Shown: positions 42,431-52,056, counted from the stretch's first letter. The stretch: DNA of 64,000 bases from Alphaproteobacteria bacterium (GCA_020638555.1 JACKII010000002.1:186001-250000); one strand, 5' to 3'. Numbers and translations are program-made. Notes: generated from the sequence alone by a model not told the origin.

Positions 42431-44503
42431 TCAGCGGGCCTCGCGCCACCAGACCGCCACCAAAAGGCCTGCCGCCAGAGTCAACAGCAGCCAGGTCGGC
42501 AGCAGCGGGTGTTGTTCCAGACCGGTGACGGTGTGGGCCTCGTTGCGCTGCAACCCGGCCCAGCCGCGCCCCGCCGCGGTCTGGCCGGGGGAGGTGCGGC
42601 GCAGGCCCGGCACCCCGTCCGACAGCCAGTAGGTGCCGCCGCCCTGGGCGTGTGCCGTCTCCGCCAGCGGTTCGGGGCTGGCGCGGGCATCCTCCCATTC
42701 CTTCGGGTCCAGGATGCCGACGGCGGCAACCACCGTGTTCCGGCCGTCGCTGACCCGGTAGAGACCATCGGCTGCGACGGGCAGGGAGGCGCCGAAGCGG
42801 CCGGGGCCGAGCGCGTGCAGGGCGACGGCCCGGGTGGTCTCGTCGGGCGCCGTGACCGTAACGGCGGGCGGCGTATCGCCCAGGGTGCGGTGTTCGATCG
42901 ACAGGGTTCGCCCCGCGGCCGAGGCCAGCAGCGCTTCCTCTTCCAGTTCCGGCTCCTTCATCAGCCAGTGGGCGAGGCGGCGCAGCAATTCGCCGTGCGG
43001 GCCGCCGCCCTCGAAGCCGCGCGCCCAAAGCCAGATGTGATCGGACAGGATCTGGGCGACCCGGCCCTGGTTCTGGGGTTCGCCGACCCGGTCCAGCACC
43101 AGAAGGGGCCGGCCGCCAATGCCGGACATCACCACCTGGCCGCCGGAAACCGTCGCGTCGATCTCGCGGAACCAGCGCCCCCAGGGGTGACCGGCGGCGG
43201 TCGGCGGTGCGCTCAGGCCCTGCGTCACCGGATGGCGCAGGCCCATGGCGGTGATAGCCGGCCGGAACCCCTGTTCCAGCACGCTGCCGGTGGGAGCCGC
43301 GGGCATGATGTCGCCGATGGCGCTGTTGTGCAGCGAGGCATAGCGGTCGGCATAGGTGGGGCCGACGGCGATGAGCACGGCGCCGCCATTGCGGGCGTAA
43401 TTGGCGATATTCTCCAGATAGGCGGGCGCGATCAGGCCGCGGAGCGAGTAGCGGTCGAACACGATCAGGTCGAATTCGCCGAGTTTCTCCTGGAACAGTT
43501 CCCGCACCGGGAACGAGATCAGCGACAATTCCTCGACCGGCGTCAGGTCCTGCTTGGTCGGCGGCCGCAGGATGGTGAAATGCACCAGGTCGACGGCCGG
43601 GTCCGACTTCAGCAGGTTGCGCCAGACGCGCTCGCCCTCATAGGGCTTGCCGGAAATCAGCAGCACGCGCAGCCGGTCGCGCACCGCGTTGATCGACGCG
43701 ATGGCCCGGTTGTTGTTCAGGGTGAGTTCCGCCGGGCCGCCCGCCACGGAGATCTCGACCACGGCGGTGCCGGCGCGCACCAGGGGCAGGGACAGTTCCA
43801 CCGGCGCGCCGGTCGGGACGGTGGCCTGCCGCACCACCTCGCCATCGCGGCGGACGGTGATCTGCGCGCTGGCCGGTGGGTCGGCCACGCCCAGATCGTC
43901 GACCTGGACCGCCAGCGTCACCGGCTCGCCAACAATGCCGTAGCGCGGCGCCTGCAACAGTTTCAGGCGGCGGTCGCGCTCGCCGGGAGCGCCGGTCAGC
44001 AGCAGGTGCAGCGGGCCGGTGACCTCGCCCGCCGCCGGACGGTCGTGGACCTGGCCGTCGGTCAGCACCAGCACGCCGGCGCGGCGGCCGGGCGGCACGT
44101 CCGCCACCGCCCGGCGCCAGGCGTCGAACAGACGGGTGCCCGGCGCGTGCGGGTCGGGCGTGCCGGCCCGGACCTCGCGCCATTCCAGGTTGGGCAGGCG
44201 TCGGGCCTCTTCCCGCAGACGCTCCAGCGCGGCGGTGCGCAGGGCGGTGCGGCCGTTGATGCCCTGGCTGGGGGATTCGTCGACCAGGGCGATGGCCACG
44301 TCCGGATGCACCCGCCATTGCTCGTCCAGCCAGAGCGGCCGCGCCAGCGCCAGCGCGATCAGGCCGAAGGCGGCCAGCCGCCAGAGCGTGCCGCGTGCCC
44401 GGCGCCAGAGGCCGAATGCCGACAGAGTCAGTGCCGCCGCCAGCAGGGCGGCGATGGCCCACCAGGGCACCAGGGGGGCGAAGGCGATGCTCCAGTCGCT
44501 CAT
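42431..44503 (-). CDS. Membrane protein with GATase-like domain (MoxR-operon component)
   Basis: A 690-residue inner-membrane protein. Two N-terminal helices (about 13-33 and 40-58) precede a vWA-like region (VAIALVDESPSQGINGRTALR, AGVLVLTDGQVHD), then Ig-like and class I glutamine-amidotransferase-like segments (RVLLISGKPYEGERVWRNLL, FDLIVFDRYSLRGLIAPAYL, NGGAVLIAVGPTY). A C-terminal helix ends in a basic tail. No catalytic Cys-His pair is evident. It is the last gene of the MoxR operon and likely forms a membrane complex with the DUF4159 protein. Role in stress or envelope homeostasis is inferred. Confidence 0.8.
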   Translation of the reverse strand: MSDWSIAFAPLVPWWAIAALLAAALTLSAFGLWRRARGTLWRLAAFGLIALALARPLWLDEQWRVHPDVAIALVDESPSQGINGRTALRTAALERLREEARRLPNLEWREVRAGTPDPHAPGTRLFDAWRRAVADVPPGRRAGVLVLTDGQVHDRPAAGEVTGPLHLLLTGAPGERDRRLKLLQAPRYGIVGEPVTLAVQVDDLGVADPPASAQITVRRDGEVVRQATVPTGAPVELSLPLVRAGTAVVEISVAGGPAELTLNNNRAIASINAVRDRLRVLLISGKPYEGERVWRNLLKSDPAVDLVHFTILRPPTKQDLTPVEELSLISFPVRELFQEKLGEFDLIVFDRYSLRGLIAPAYLENIANYARNGGAVLIAVGPTYADRYASLHNSAIGDIMPAAPTGSVLEQGFRPAITAMGLRHPVTQGLSAPPTAAGHPWGRWFREIDATVSGGQVVMSGIGGRPLLVLDRVGEPQNQGRVAQILSDHIWLWARGFEGGGPHGELLRRLAHWLMKEPELEEEALLASAAGRTLSIEHRTLGDTPPAVTVTAPDETTRAVALHALGPGRFGASLPVAADGLYRVSDGRNTVVAAVGILDPKEWEDARASPEPLAETAHAQGGGTYWLSDGVPGLRRTSPGQTAAGRGWAGLQRNEAHTVTGLEQHPLLPTWLLLTLAAGLLVAVWWREAR

Positions 44504-44513
44504 GCCGCGCCGC

Positions 44514-47228
44514 TCACTGGCCGAGCCGCTGGAGAATATCGGGAATGTGCACCTGGTCGCCTTTGTAATTGCCGGTCAGCACATGCATGACGAGGTTGAC
44601 GCCAAAGCGATAGGCCAGCTCCCGCTGGCGGTCGCCGCCCGGATAGACCGGATAGAGCGGCCGCCAGTCCTCCGAGAGCGCCCAGGCCGCGGCCCAGTCG
44701 TTGCGGCCGATGACGATGCTGGTGACGCCATCGCGGTTCGCCGCCGCGTTGGCCTCGATCCAGACCGGCGAGCCTTCCCAGCGGCCGGGAAATTCGCGCA
44801 GCAGGTAGAAGGCGCGGGTCAGCACATGGTCGGGCGGCACCGGCTCCAGCGGCGGGATGCGCATGCCGGCCAGCAACTGGCGCAGGCGCAGCATGCCGGG
44901 GCCGGTGTCGCCGCCGGCGTCCTGGTCGCGGGTGTCGAACAGGATCGTGCCGCCATGCTCCATGAAGGCCGACACCCGGTCGCGCGTGCGGGCGGAGAGC
45001 AGCGGTTGATCCGGCAGCACCGGCCAGTAGAGCAGCGGGAAGAACGCCAGTTCCGTGCTGTCGATGTCGACGGCGATGGGCGGGCCGGGCTCGACCGAGG
45101 TGCGGGCGGCCAGGATGTGGGAAAGTCCGGCAAGGCCGGCTTCGCTGGTCCGGTCCACCTCCGGATTGCCGGTGAGGACGTAGGCGAGATGGGTTTTGAG
45201 TGTCGCCTCCAGGGCCAGGTCGTCGGACGCGGCGGCGTTGCCGGCCGCCGCCAGCAGGGCGACCAGACCCGCTGCGGCCAGCGCCGCGAGCGCAGGAGCA
45301 ACGCGCGTCGCCAGGCGCAGATGGCCCCGGAGCCAGAGCGAAGCCAGCGTGTCCAGGATCAGCAGAAGGGCCGCCGCCAGCAACAGCCAGGCGCCCAGAT
45401 CCCGGCTGCGGTCCTGCCGGAAGCCGCGGACCTCGACGCCGCCGGGCCAGTCGGCGATGGCCCTGGGCGGTTCGGCGCCCAGGGCGGGGGCGAGATTCCA
45501 GGCGAACCGGTTGGTCTCGTCGCCGTAATAGCCGGGCGGATGCCGCGGCCCCAGCCGGGCGGCGGTTGCGGTGGGATGCGGCGGCAGCGGGCGCACCTCG
45601 GGCGAGGGCTCGTGCAGGCGCGCAAAGCCATCCAGCACCTGTCGCGGCGGCAGGGGCGCGTCTCCGGCCGCGACGCCGGACTGGCCGTGGCCCAGGCGGA
45701 CCAGTCGGTCGAGCATTTGCAGGAACAGGCCGGAAAGCGGCAGGTCGGACCAGTCCGCCCCGGCGCCGACATGGAACAGCACGACCCAGCCCTTGCCGCG
45801 GGCCTCGGCCGTGACCAGCGGCGTGCCGTCGGCGAGCAGGGCCCAGGTCTTGCCGCGCAGGTCCGGCCCCGGCTCGGCCAGCACCTGACGGCTGACCGTC
45901 ACCTCCTCCGGGACGGCGAGGCCGGCAAAGGGCGAGGTTTCCGGGAAGGGCGCCAGATGCTGCGGCACCTCCCAGCTGAGCGCGCCGCCGAGCGCGCGGC
46001 TGGCGGTGCGCAGGCGTACCGGCAACCACTCGTCCGGGTCTTCCGCCAGGCTCGGATCGGCGAAACGCAGCAGGACGCCGCCCGCATCGAGCCAGGTTTC
46101 GAGCGCCACCGCCGTCGCCTCGTCGGGCTCCAGGCGGGTGCGGGTGACGATCAGGCTCGGGCGCTGGTCCAGCAAGGCGGCCAGCGGTGCCTCGCGGAAG
46201 GTGGCGAGGTCGGCAAAGGCCGCGTGCAGATAGTGGTCCGGGTCCAGCAGCGGATGGCCGGCGCGGGTATCGCCGGCGGCGGCGATGCCGACCAGATGGC
46301 GTTGCCAGCGGTCGTCGAGCAGCACTGTCCCGGCCGCGCCGGCGCTGCCGGCCAGGCGCAACCGTCGGGCCTGGTTGAGCAATTCCCGGGGAAGGGTCCA
46401 GTCGGCGGTTGCCGTGGCAGAGCCGCCGGCGAAGGCCAGTTCGGTCTCGGCCAGCACCCGGCCGTCGGCCGCCACCGCCTGCACCTGCCGGCGCAGCGGC
46501 GCTTGCGGATCGGTGCGGACCGCGGACACGGTCAGGCCGTCCCCGGCGGTGTCCGGCTCCCGCAGCAACACGGTGGCGGCCGGCGGTGCGAACGCCACGA
46601 GGCGGCCGAGACGTTGCAGGCGCCGGGCGGCTTCGGCCCGGCCCATGGTCTCCACGCCGTCGCTGAGCCAGACCGCTTCGCCGGGGCCTTGCAACGCGGC
46701 GATGGCGGAGAGCAGGGCTTTGCGGTCGGTGGGCCAGGGATGGGGTGCGAGCGCGCCCGCAAAGGCCTTCCACGCCGTCGCGGGCCGGAAGGACACCGGC
46801 TCTGTCGGTTCCGCCCGTGCCGCGGTCGGCAGGATCGCGACCGGCCGGTCGGTCCGGTCGGCCGCGTCCAGCAGGTTGGCCAATGCGCGCTCCCGCGCGG
46901 GCCAGTCGGCGGCGGAGGCCCAGCCATTGTCGACCACGATCAACAGCGGCCCCTTGCCCTGCAATCCCTTTTGCGGCGCGAACACCGGGTCGGCCAGGGC
47001 CAGGATCACCAGGGCGGCCAGCAACAGGCGCAGGGCCAGCAACCACCAGGGCATGCGGGCACTGCTGTCCTCGCGGGCCACCAGCCCGGCCAGCAGGGCA
47101 ATGGCCGGGAAGCGCTCGCGCCGCGGCGGCGGCGGTACCAGTCGCAACAGCCACCACAGCGCCGGCAGCGCCAGCAGCACGGCCAGAACCCAGGGTTGGG
47201 CAAAGCCGATCAGGCCCAGGTCAAGCAT
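44514..47228 (-). CDS. BatA-like membrane protein with C-terminal DUF4159 domain
   Basis: A 904-residue inner-membrane protein. The N-terminus is an aerotolerance-regulator (BatA) domain with FAQPWVLAVLLALPALWWLLRLVPPPPRRERFPAIALL, followed by a vWA-like section (LLIVVDNGWASAADW, AVWLSDGVETMG). Two central helices lie around residues 600-660, and the C-terminal DUF4159 domain has HLAYVLTGNPEVDRTSEAGLAGLSHILAARTSVEPG and GGTILFDTRDQDA. It overlaps the DUF58 gene by 8 bases. With MoxR it probably forms an ATPase-driven complex; substrate unknown. Confidence 0.85.
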   Translation of the reverse strand: MLDLGLIGFAQPWVLAVLLALPALWWLLRLVPPPPRRERFPAIALLAGLVAREDSSARMPWWLLALRLLLAALVILALADPVFAPQKGLQGKGPLLIVVDNGWASAADWPARERALANLLDAADRTDRPVAILPTAARAEPTEPVSFRPATAWKAFAGALAPHPWPTDRKALLSAIAALQGPGEAVWLSDGVETMGRAEAARRLQRLGRLVAFAPPAATVLLREPDTAGDGLTVSAVRTDPQAPLRRQVQAVAADGRVLAETELAFAGGSATATADWTLPRELLNQARRLRLAGSAGAAGTVLLDDRWQRHLVGIAAAGDTRAGHPLLDPDHYLHAAFADLATFREAPLAALLDQRPSLIVTRTRLEPDEATAVALETWLDAGGVLLRFADPSLAEDPDEWLPVRLRTASRALGGALSWEVPQHLAPFPETSPFAGLAVPEEVTVSRQVLAEPGPDLRGKTWALLADGTPLVTAEARGKGWVVLFHVGAGADWSDLPLSGLFLQMLDRLVRLGHGQSGVAAGDAPLPPRQVLDGFARLHEPSPEVRPLPPHPTATAARLGPRHPPGYYGDETNRFAWNLAPALGAEPPRAIADWPGGVEVRGFRQDRSRDLGAWLLLAAALLLILDTLASLWLRGHLRLATRVAPALAALAAAGLVALLAAAGNAAASDDLALEATLKTHLAYVLTGNPEVDRTSEAGLAGLSHILAARTSVEPGPPIAVDIDSTELAFFPLLYWPVLPDQPLLSARTRDRVSAFMEHGGTILFDTRDQDAGGDTGPGMLRLRQLLAGMRIPPLEPVPPDHVLTRAFYLLREFPGRWEGSPVWIEANAAANRDGVTSIVIGRNDWAAAWALSEDWRPLYPVYPGGDRQRELAYRFGVNLVMHVLTGNYKGDQVHIPDILQRLGQ

Positions 47229-48117
47229 GGGCCACCCGCCGGTTCAGACCCAGCGTCTGGTAGAGCGACAGCAGCAGCGGCAGCGGTGCCTGGTCCGTGG
47301 CGTGATGTCGGAAGCGCCAGCCGCGGCGCTGACAGATCGCCTCCAGCCCGCGGCCATGGGCAGTGAAGCGCTCGCCATAAACGCGCGCGAGATCCTCGGC
47401 CCGGCGCAGGAGTTCCGGCGGCTCCCCCTCCAGGCCCTCGATCCGCAGGCGGCCGCGATAGGCAAAGCGCACCTCGCCCGGGTCGACGACCTGGACCAAC
47501 TGGCCCCGTACCCCCGGTGCGGACAGTGCGGCGATGCGGCGGTCCCAGGCATCGAGCGGCGCCAGCGTGTCGCCGAACGCAAGGACGGTGGAAAAGCGCG
47601 GCAGCCGGGCCGTCGGCGGCAGGCTCGTGTCGGTGGCCGCGCCCGCCAGATGCTCCAGGAACCGGTCGAGCGCGTGCTGGCCGGTGCCCGCCGCGCGCGC
47701 GCCGGCCGCGGTCAGCACGCCGATGCGCTCGCCCGACCGGCAGAGCAGGGCCGCGGCGGCCATGGCCAGCACGGCGGCCCGGTCCTGTTTCGCCGGCCCA
47801 TGCGGCCGGCTGCGATAGGCCATTGACGGCGAACGGTCGAGCCAGAACCAGAAGGTCTCGGCGGCCTGCCATTCCCGCTCGCGGAAATAGAGCCGGTCGC
47901 TGCGGGCGGAGCGGCGCCAGTCGATGCGGCGCACCGGGTCGCCGGGCCGGTAGGGGCGGAACTGCCAGAAACTGTCGCCGGGGCCGGGCCGGCGGCGGCC
48001 GTGGCTGCCGAGCGCGACCGTGGCCGCCACCCGCAAGGCCTGGATACGGAGGTCCGGCAGGCGGGCGGCCCAGGCCTCGGCTTCGTGTCGCTGCTGTTGG
48101 AGGGCGGTGGCGCTCAC
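47221..48117 (-). CDS. DUF58 domain protein
   Basis: A 298-residue protein with the DUF58 signature GDSFWQFRPYRPGDPVRRIDWRRSARSDRLYFREREWQAA near residues 47-87 and a vWA-like strand FWFWLDRSPSMAY carrying a MIDAS-type DxSxS. DUF58 proteins are regular partners of MoxR ATPases. The start is GTG at 48117, nine bases after the moxR stop, and the end overlaps the DUF4159 gene. No signal peptide or membrane span is visible, so it is probably a cytoplasmic adaptor. Confidence 0.88.
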   Translation of the reverse strand: MSATALQQQRHEAEAWAARLPDLRIQALRVAATVALGSHGRRRPGPGDSFWQFRPYRPGDPVRRIDWRRSARSDRLYFREREWQAAETFWFWLDRSPSMAYRSRPHGPAKQDRAAVLAMAAAALLCRSGERIGVLTAAGARAAGTGQHALDRFLEHLAGAATDTSLPPTARLPRFSTVLAFGDTLAPLDAWDRRIAALSAPGVRGQLVQVVDPGEVRFAYRGRLRIEGLEGEPPELLRRAEDLARVYGERFTAHGRGLEAICQRRGWRFRHHATDQAPLPLLLSLYQTLGLNRRVAHA

Positions 48118-48126
48118 GGGAGGGGC

Positions 48127-49134
48127 TCAGGCGACGGCGCGCACGAGGTCGCCGATCACGTCTTCGGCGCTCACCCCGTCGGCGCGGGCGGTGTAGTTCA
48201 GGCCGATGCGGTGCCGCAGTGCCGGAGCGGCCAGCGCCACCACATCGTCCAGCGAGGGCGCATAGCGGCCTTGCAGCAGGGCGCGGGCGCGAATTGCCAG
48301 CATCAGCGCCTGGGCGGCGCGGGGGCCCGGCCCCCAGTCCAGATGGCGGGTGATGCGCTCGTCCGCCTCCGCCTCGCCGGGGCGGCCGGCGCGGACCAGA
48401 CGCAGAATGCCCTCCAGCACCCGTTCGCCCACGGGCAGCTGGCGCACCAGATGCTGCGCGGCCAGCAACTCCGCCGGCGTCATCGCCGCGCTGGCGGTCG
48501 GGTCGGCGGTGCCGGTGGTCATGGTCAGGATTTTCGCCTCGGTCGCGCGGTCCGGATAGGGCACGCGGATGTCGAGCAGGAACCGGTCCAGCTGCGCCTC
48601 CGGCAGCGGGTAGGTGCCTTCCTGTTCGATCGGATTCTGGGTGGCGAGCACGGTGAAGGGGCTCGGCAGCGGCCGGTCGGCCCCGGCCACGGCCACGTGC
48701 CGCTCCTGCATCGCCTGCAACAGCGCCGACTGGGTGCGCGGGCTGGCGCGGTTGATCTCGTCGGCCATGAGCAACTGGGTGAAGATCGGCCCGGCCAGGA
48801 AGCGGAAATGGCGGCTGCCGTCTTCGGCGGTCTCCAGCACTTCCGAGCCCAGAATGTCGTCGGGCATCAGGTCCGGCGTGAACTGGATGCGCTTGGTCTC
48901 CAGGCCGAACACCACACCCAGCGTCTGGACCAGCCGGGTCTTGCCGAGACCGGGCACGCCGACCACCAGCGCGTGGCCGCCGGCCAGCAGCGCGATCAGA
49001 ACCTGATCGATCACCTCGTCCTGGCCGAAAAAGACCTGGCCGATGGTCGCCCGGACCTCCGCCAGCCTGGTTCCCAGCGCGTTGACCGCGGCGACCGCGT
49101 CGTTTGCCATCGCAGCGTCCAATGTCTCGTTCAT
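48127..49134 (-). CDS. MoxR-family AAA+ ATPase
   Basis: A 335-residue AAA+ ATPase and first gene of the operon. Walker A is GVPGLGKT at 59-66, Walker B LLMADE at 121-126, followed by INRASPRTQSALLQAMQERHVAV and sensor 1 ATQNPIEQEGTYPLPEAQLDRFLLDI, all characteristic of MoxR. MoxR proteins act as chaperone-like remodelers of partner vWA proteins. The ATG at 49134 gives the start MNETLDAAMANDAVAAVNAL. It is divergent from the DUF1285 gene, with about 200 bases between. Confidence 0.92.
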   Translation of the reverse strand: MNETLDAAMANDAVAAVNALGTRLAEVRATIGQVFFGQDEVIDQVLIALLAGGHALVVGVPGLGKTRLVQTLGVVFGLETKRIQFTPDLMPDDILGSEVLETAEDGSRHFRFLAGPIFTQLLMADEINRASPRTQSALLQAMQERHVAVAGADRPLPSPFTVLATQNPIEQEGTYPLPEAQLDRFLLDIRVPYPDRATEAKILTMTTGTADPTASAAMTPAELLAAQHLVRQLPVGERVLEGILRLVRAGRPGEAEADERITRHLDWGPGPRAAQALMLAIRARALLQGRYAPSLDDVVALAAPALRHRIGLNYTARADGVSAEDVIGDLVRAVA

Positions 49135-49339
49135 TCCGCGTCCCGTTTTGCTTGCGGCGGCCAACCCGCAGTATGCCCGTATCGCGCCGTGCTGGCGAGG
49201 GGCCAGCGCCCGCGATGACGCAAAGATGACCGCGGTTCCGGCCGGGGAATCGCGCTGTCGCCGCCAGGGTGCCTTCACGCCATGCGCCGACTCCCCTATA
49301 TAGGAAGCCAATCGTTCCGCACGCAGAAGGGCGTTGGTA

Positions 49340-49900
49340 TTGAGCGACTCGACTCCCGACCTGTCGATTCTGACCGAGGGCCTCGCCGCAAACAACGGCC
49401 CCGCGCGCCGGCCGTCGGGCCATGACCGGCCGTGCGTCGACTTCGGCATTCGCATCGCCAAGGACGGCACCTGGTATCACAACGGCCTGCCGTTCCGCCG
49501 TCCGGCTCTGGTCAAGCTGTTTTCCACCGTGATGACGCGCGCCGACAACGGCGACTATCTGCTGGCCACCCCGGTCGAGCGCGGCACGATCGAGGTGGAG
49601 GACGCCCCGTTCGTCGCCGTCGAAATGCGGGCGGAAGGCGAGGGGCGGGACCAGGTCCTGACCTTCCGCACCAATATCGACGAATGGGTGCGCGCCGACG
49701 CCGACCATCCGCTGTGGCTGGTCATCGACGAGGCGAATGCGGAACCCCGACCCTATCTCCTGGTCCGGCCGGGGCTGGAGGCGTTGATTGTGCGCTCGGT
49801 CTTCTATGATCTGGTCGAATTGGCCGAGGAACAGCCGGATGGTTCGCTGGCGGTCTGGTCGGGCGGGGCGTTGCACTCTTTGGGACAGGCAAGCGCGTGA
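49340..49900 (+). CDS. DUF1285 family protein
   Basis: A protein of about 186 residues. The conserved DUF1285 parts are DFGIRIAKDGTWYHNGLPFRRPALVKLFSTVMTRADNGDYLLATPVERGTIEVEDAPFVAVEM and LTFRTNIDEWVRADADHPLW, beta-rich and soluble. The function is unknown. There is no ATG; a TTG at 49340 with AAGGG eight bases upstream is my choice, and a TTG at 49334 is the alternative. Its stop overlaps the GTG of the NUDIX gene, so the two are coupled. Confidence 0.83.
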   Translation: MSDSTPDLSILTEGLAANNGPARRPSGHDRPCVDFGIRIAKDGTWYHNGLPFRRPALVKLFSTVMTRADNGDYLLATPVERGTIEVEDAPFVAVEMRAEGEGRDQVLTFRTNIDEWVRADADHPLWLVIDEANAEPRPYLLVRPGLEALIVRSVFYDLVELAEEQPDGSLAVWSGGALHSLGQASA

Positions 49901-50541
49901 CGCGGGACCAGATCATCGAACGGCTCGCGGCCGGCGGCCTGCCGGTCGGGCCGGAGGCCACACGGGCGGCGAAGCAGGGCGAGCGCAGCGATTTCGACCT
50001 GCACCCGCACGGCCGGCCCGGCTATGTCGGCGAGCGGCGGCTGAAGCCGGCGGGCGTGCTGGTCGGCATCGTCAACCGCGCCGGCGGGCAGACCATCCTG
50101 CTGACCCAGCGCACCGCACACCTGAAGAAACACGCGGGCCAGATCAGCTTTCCCGGCGGCGGCTGGGAGGAGCAGGACCCGCACCTGGAAGCCACGGCGC
50201 TGCGCGAGACCGAGGAAGAGATCGGACTGCCGGCGGACCGTATCGAGGTGCTGGGCCAGCTCTCGCTTTACGAAACCTCGACCGCCTATGGCGTGACACC
50301 GGTGGTCGCCTGGGTCGAACCCCCGTTCCGGCTGAAAGCCGACCCGTTCGAGGTGGCGGAGGTGTTCGAGGTGCCGCTCGACTGGATTCTCGACCGGCGC
50401 AATCACCGGCAGGAAAGCCGCGTGCGCGACGGCCGCCGCCGCCACTATTATGTCCTGCCCTATGAGGGCCGGTTCATCTGGGGCGCCACCGCCGGCATGC
50501 TGGTCAATCTGGTCGACGTTCTGGTCGGCAAGGAGGGCTGA
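49897..50541 (+). CDS. NUDIX hydrolase, CoA pyrophosphatase type
   Basis: A 214-residue NUDIX enzyme predicted to cleave coenzyme A or its esters to phosphopantetheine and adenosine 3',5'-bisphosphate. The CoA-type signature LLTQRTAHLKKHAGQISFPGGGWEEQD runs straight into the NUDIX box ending RETEEEIGL, with the metal-binding glutamates. The first Glu of the box is replaced, as in E. coli NudL-like proteins. The start is GTG at 49897, overlapping the upstream TGA. It is followed by DUF6111 and the CCA-adding enzyme, a standard alphaproteobacterial order. Confidence 0.88.
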   Translation: MTRDQIIERLAAGGLPVGPEATRAAKQGERSDFDLHPHGRPGYVGERRLKPAGVLVGIVNRAGGQTILLTQRTAHLKKHAGQISFPGGGWEEQDPHLEATALRETEEEIGLPADRIEVLGQLSLYETSTAYGVTPVVAWVEPPFRLKADPFEVAEVFEVPLDWILDRRNHRQESRVRDGRRRHYYVLPYEGRFIWGATAGMLVNLVDVLVGKEG

Positions 50542-50548
50542 GCCGGCG

Positions 50549-50809
50549 ATGCTGCGCAGCGTTCTGATGACCCTGCTGCCGCTGTTGCTGCCGCTCATCG
50601 TCTATTCGGCGTGGCGTCTGGTCTATGGCAATGAGCGGCTGCCGGATTGGGCGCAGCAGGTGCCCTGGGTGCCGCTGTTGAGCATCGGCATCGTGCTGGC
50701 GGCGCTGACGCTGGGGGCGTGGCGGTTGACATCGAATGTGCCGGCGGGCAGCGAATACGAACCGCCGCACATGGAGAACGGCAAACTCGTGCCGGGGACG
50801 TTCCGATGA
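50549..50809 (+). CDS. DUF6111 family small membrane protein
   Basis: An 86-residue protein with two hydrophobic helices (about 3-24 and 41-60), starting MLRSVLMTLLPLLLPLIVYSAWRLV and closing SEYEPPHMENGKLVPGTF. It is regularly placed between a CoA-type NUDIX gene and the CCA-adding enzyme gene in Alphaproteobacteria. Its stop overlaps the next ATG in an ATGA. GGAGGG lies upstream of the start at the end of the NUDIX gene. Function is unknown. Confidence 0.8.
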   Translation: MLRSVLMTLLPLLLPLIVYSAWRLVYGNERLPDWAQQVPWVPLLSIGIVLAALTLGAWRLTSNVPAGSEYEPPHMENGKLVPGTFR

Positions 50810-52056
50810 TAGCGCAGGCGCCGATCCTGGCGGACATGCCCGTCCGCACCATCAACCACATTCCCTGGATGGAAATTCCGGGCGTGCGCGCCGTGGTCTG
50901 GGCGTTGGGGCCGGAGCATGTGCGCTTTGTCGGCGGATGTGTGCGCGATTTCCTGCTGGGCCGGCCCAATCTCGACGTGGACATGGCGACGCCGTTGCCG
51001 CCGGACGAGACCATGCGCCGCCTCCACGCCGCCCATGTGCGCGTCAAGCCGATCGGCATCGAGCACGGCACCGTCGTCGCCCTGACCAGCACGGGCCAGT
51101 TCGAGATCACGACCCTGCGCCGGGACGTGGAGACCGACGGCCGGCGCGCCACCGTCGTCTTCACCACCGACTGGGTCGAGGACGCGCTGCGGCGCGACTT
51201 CACCATCAACGCCCTGTCGGTCGATCCCGAAGGCCGGCTGTTCGACCCGTGCGGCGGCCTGGCCGACCTGGAGGCCGGGCGCGTGCGCTTCATCGGCGAC
51301 GCCGACGAACGCATTCGCGAGGATGTGCTGCGCCTGCTGCGGTTTTTCCGGTTCTCGGCCTGGTATGGCCGCGGTCCGATGGATGCGGCGGGGCTCGCGG
51401 CGTCCGCGCGGGCGGCGGCGCAACTCGACCGGCTGTCGGGCGAGCGGCTTTCGGCGGAACTCCACCGCCTGCTGGCCGCGCCGAACCCCGCCGCGGCGGT
51501 GGAGGCCATGGCGGCGCACGATCTGTTGCAGGCGCTGACGCCGGCGCAAATCCGGCCGCGGCCGCTGGCGGCCTTCGTCGCGCTGGAGGCTTCGCGGGGC
51601 CTGGCGCCGACGCCGGTGGCGCGACTGGCGGCGATGCTGCCCGCGTCCGCCGACGTCTATGCGGCTCTGGCGGAACGGTTGCGCTTCAGCCGCAAGGAGG
51701 CGCGGCGCCTGGAAGCGCTGGCGCGGCCGCTGCCGGCGCTGGGGGAGGACGAGGCCGACATCCGGCGGCGGCTGTATCGCACCGGCGACCGCGAACTCTA
51801 CCGCCTGCGCGCACTGCTGGCTGCGGCCGACGGCGATCGCGGCGACCTCGACAAGCGCCTCGGCCTCGCCGATGGGTGGGCCTGGCCCAAATTCCCGATC
51901 GGCGGTCTTGACCTGGTGGAACTGGGGGTCGAGCCCGGGCCGCATCTGGGCGATATTCTGAACCTGGTCGAGGACTGGTGGGTGCGCCGGGATTTCGCCC
52001 CCGACCGCGACGCCTGCCTGGCCGCCATCCGGAAATCGCTGGCCGCCGATGCCTGA
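50806..52056 (+). CDS. cca: CCA tRNA nucleotidyltransferase (class II)
   Basis: A 416-residue CCA-adding enzyme that builds or repairs the tRNA 3' CCA. The nucleotidyltransferase signature VRFVGGCVRDFLLGRPNLDVDMAT with metal-binding aspartates is at about 44-66. Next comes the ERxxRRDFTINAL-type motif DALRRDFTINALSVDP, followed by GDADERIREDVLRLLRFFRF. The C-terminal half is the helical tRNA-binding body. The length fits the alphaproteobacterial form, which has no HD domain. The ATG overlaps the DUF6111 stop. Confidence 0.92.
   Translation: MIAQAPILADMPVRTINHIPWMEIPGVRAVVWALGPEHVRFVGGCVRDFLLGRPNLDVDMATPLPPDETMRRLHAAHVRVKPIGIEHGTVVALTSTGQFEITTLRRDVETDGRRATVVFTTDWVEDALRRDFTINALSVDPEGRLFDPCGGLADLEAGRVRFIGDADERIREDVLRLLRFFRFSAWYGRGPMDAAGLAASARAAAQLDRLSGERLSAELHRLLAAPNPAAAVEAMAAHDLLQALTPAQIRPRPLAAFVALEASRGLAPTPVARLAAMLPASADVYAALAERLRFSRKEARRLEALARPLPALGEDEADIRRRLYRTGDRELYRLRALLAAADGDRGDLDKRLGLADGWAWPKFPIGGLDLVELGVEPGPHLGDILNLVEDWWVRRDFAPDRDACLAAIRKSLAADA

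Noticed and set aside
44019..47366. A 1115-residue open frame on the plus strand
   Set aside because: It lies opposite the DUF4159-domain gene and consists of Arg/Gly/Gln-rich sequence without domains. The minus-strand gene has family motifs and operon overlaps.
47210..49876. An 888-residue open frame on the minus strand
   Set aside because: It runs through the DUF58 and MoxR genes in another frame and over the DUF1285 gene in antisense, with no ribosome site or recognisable domain.
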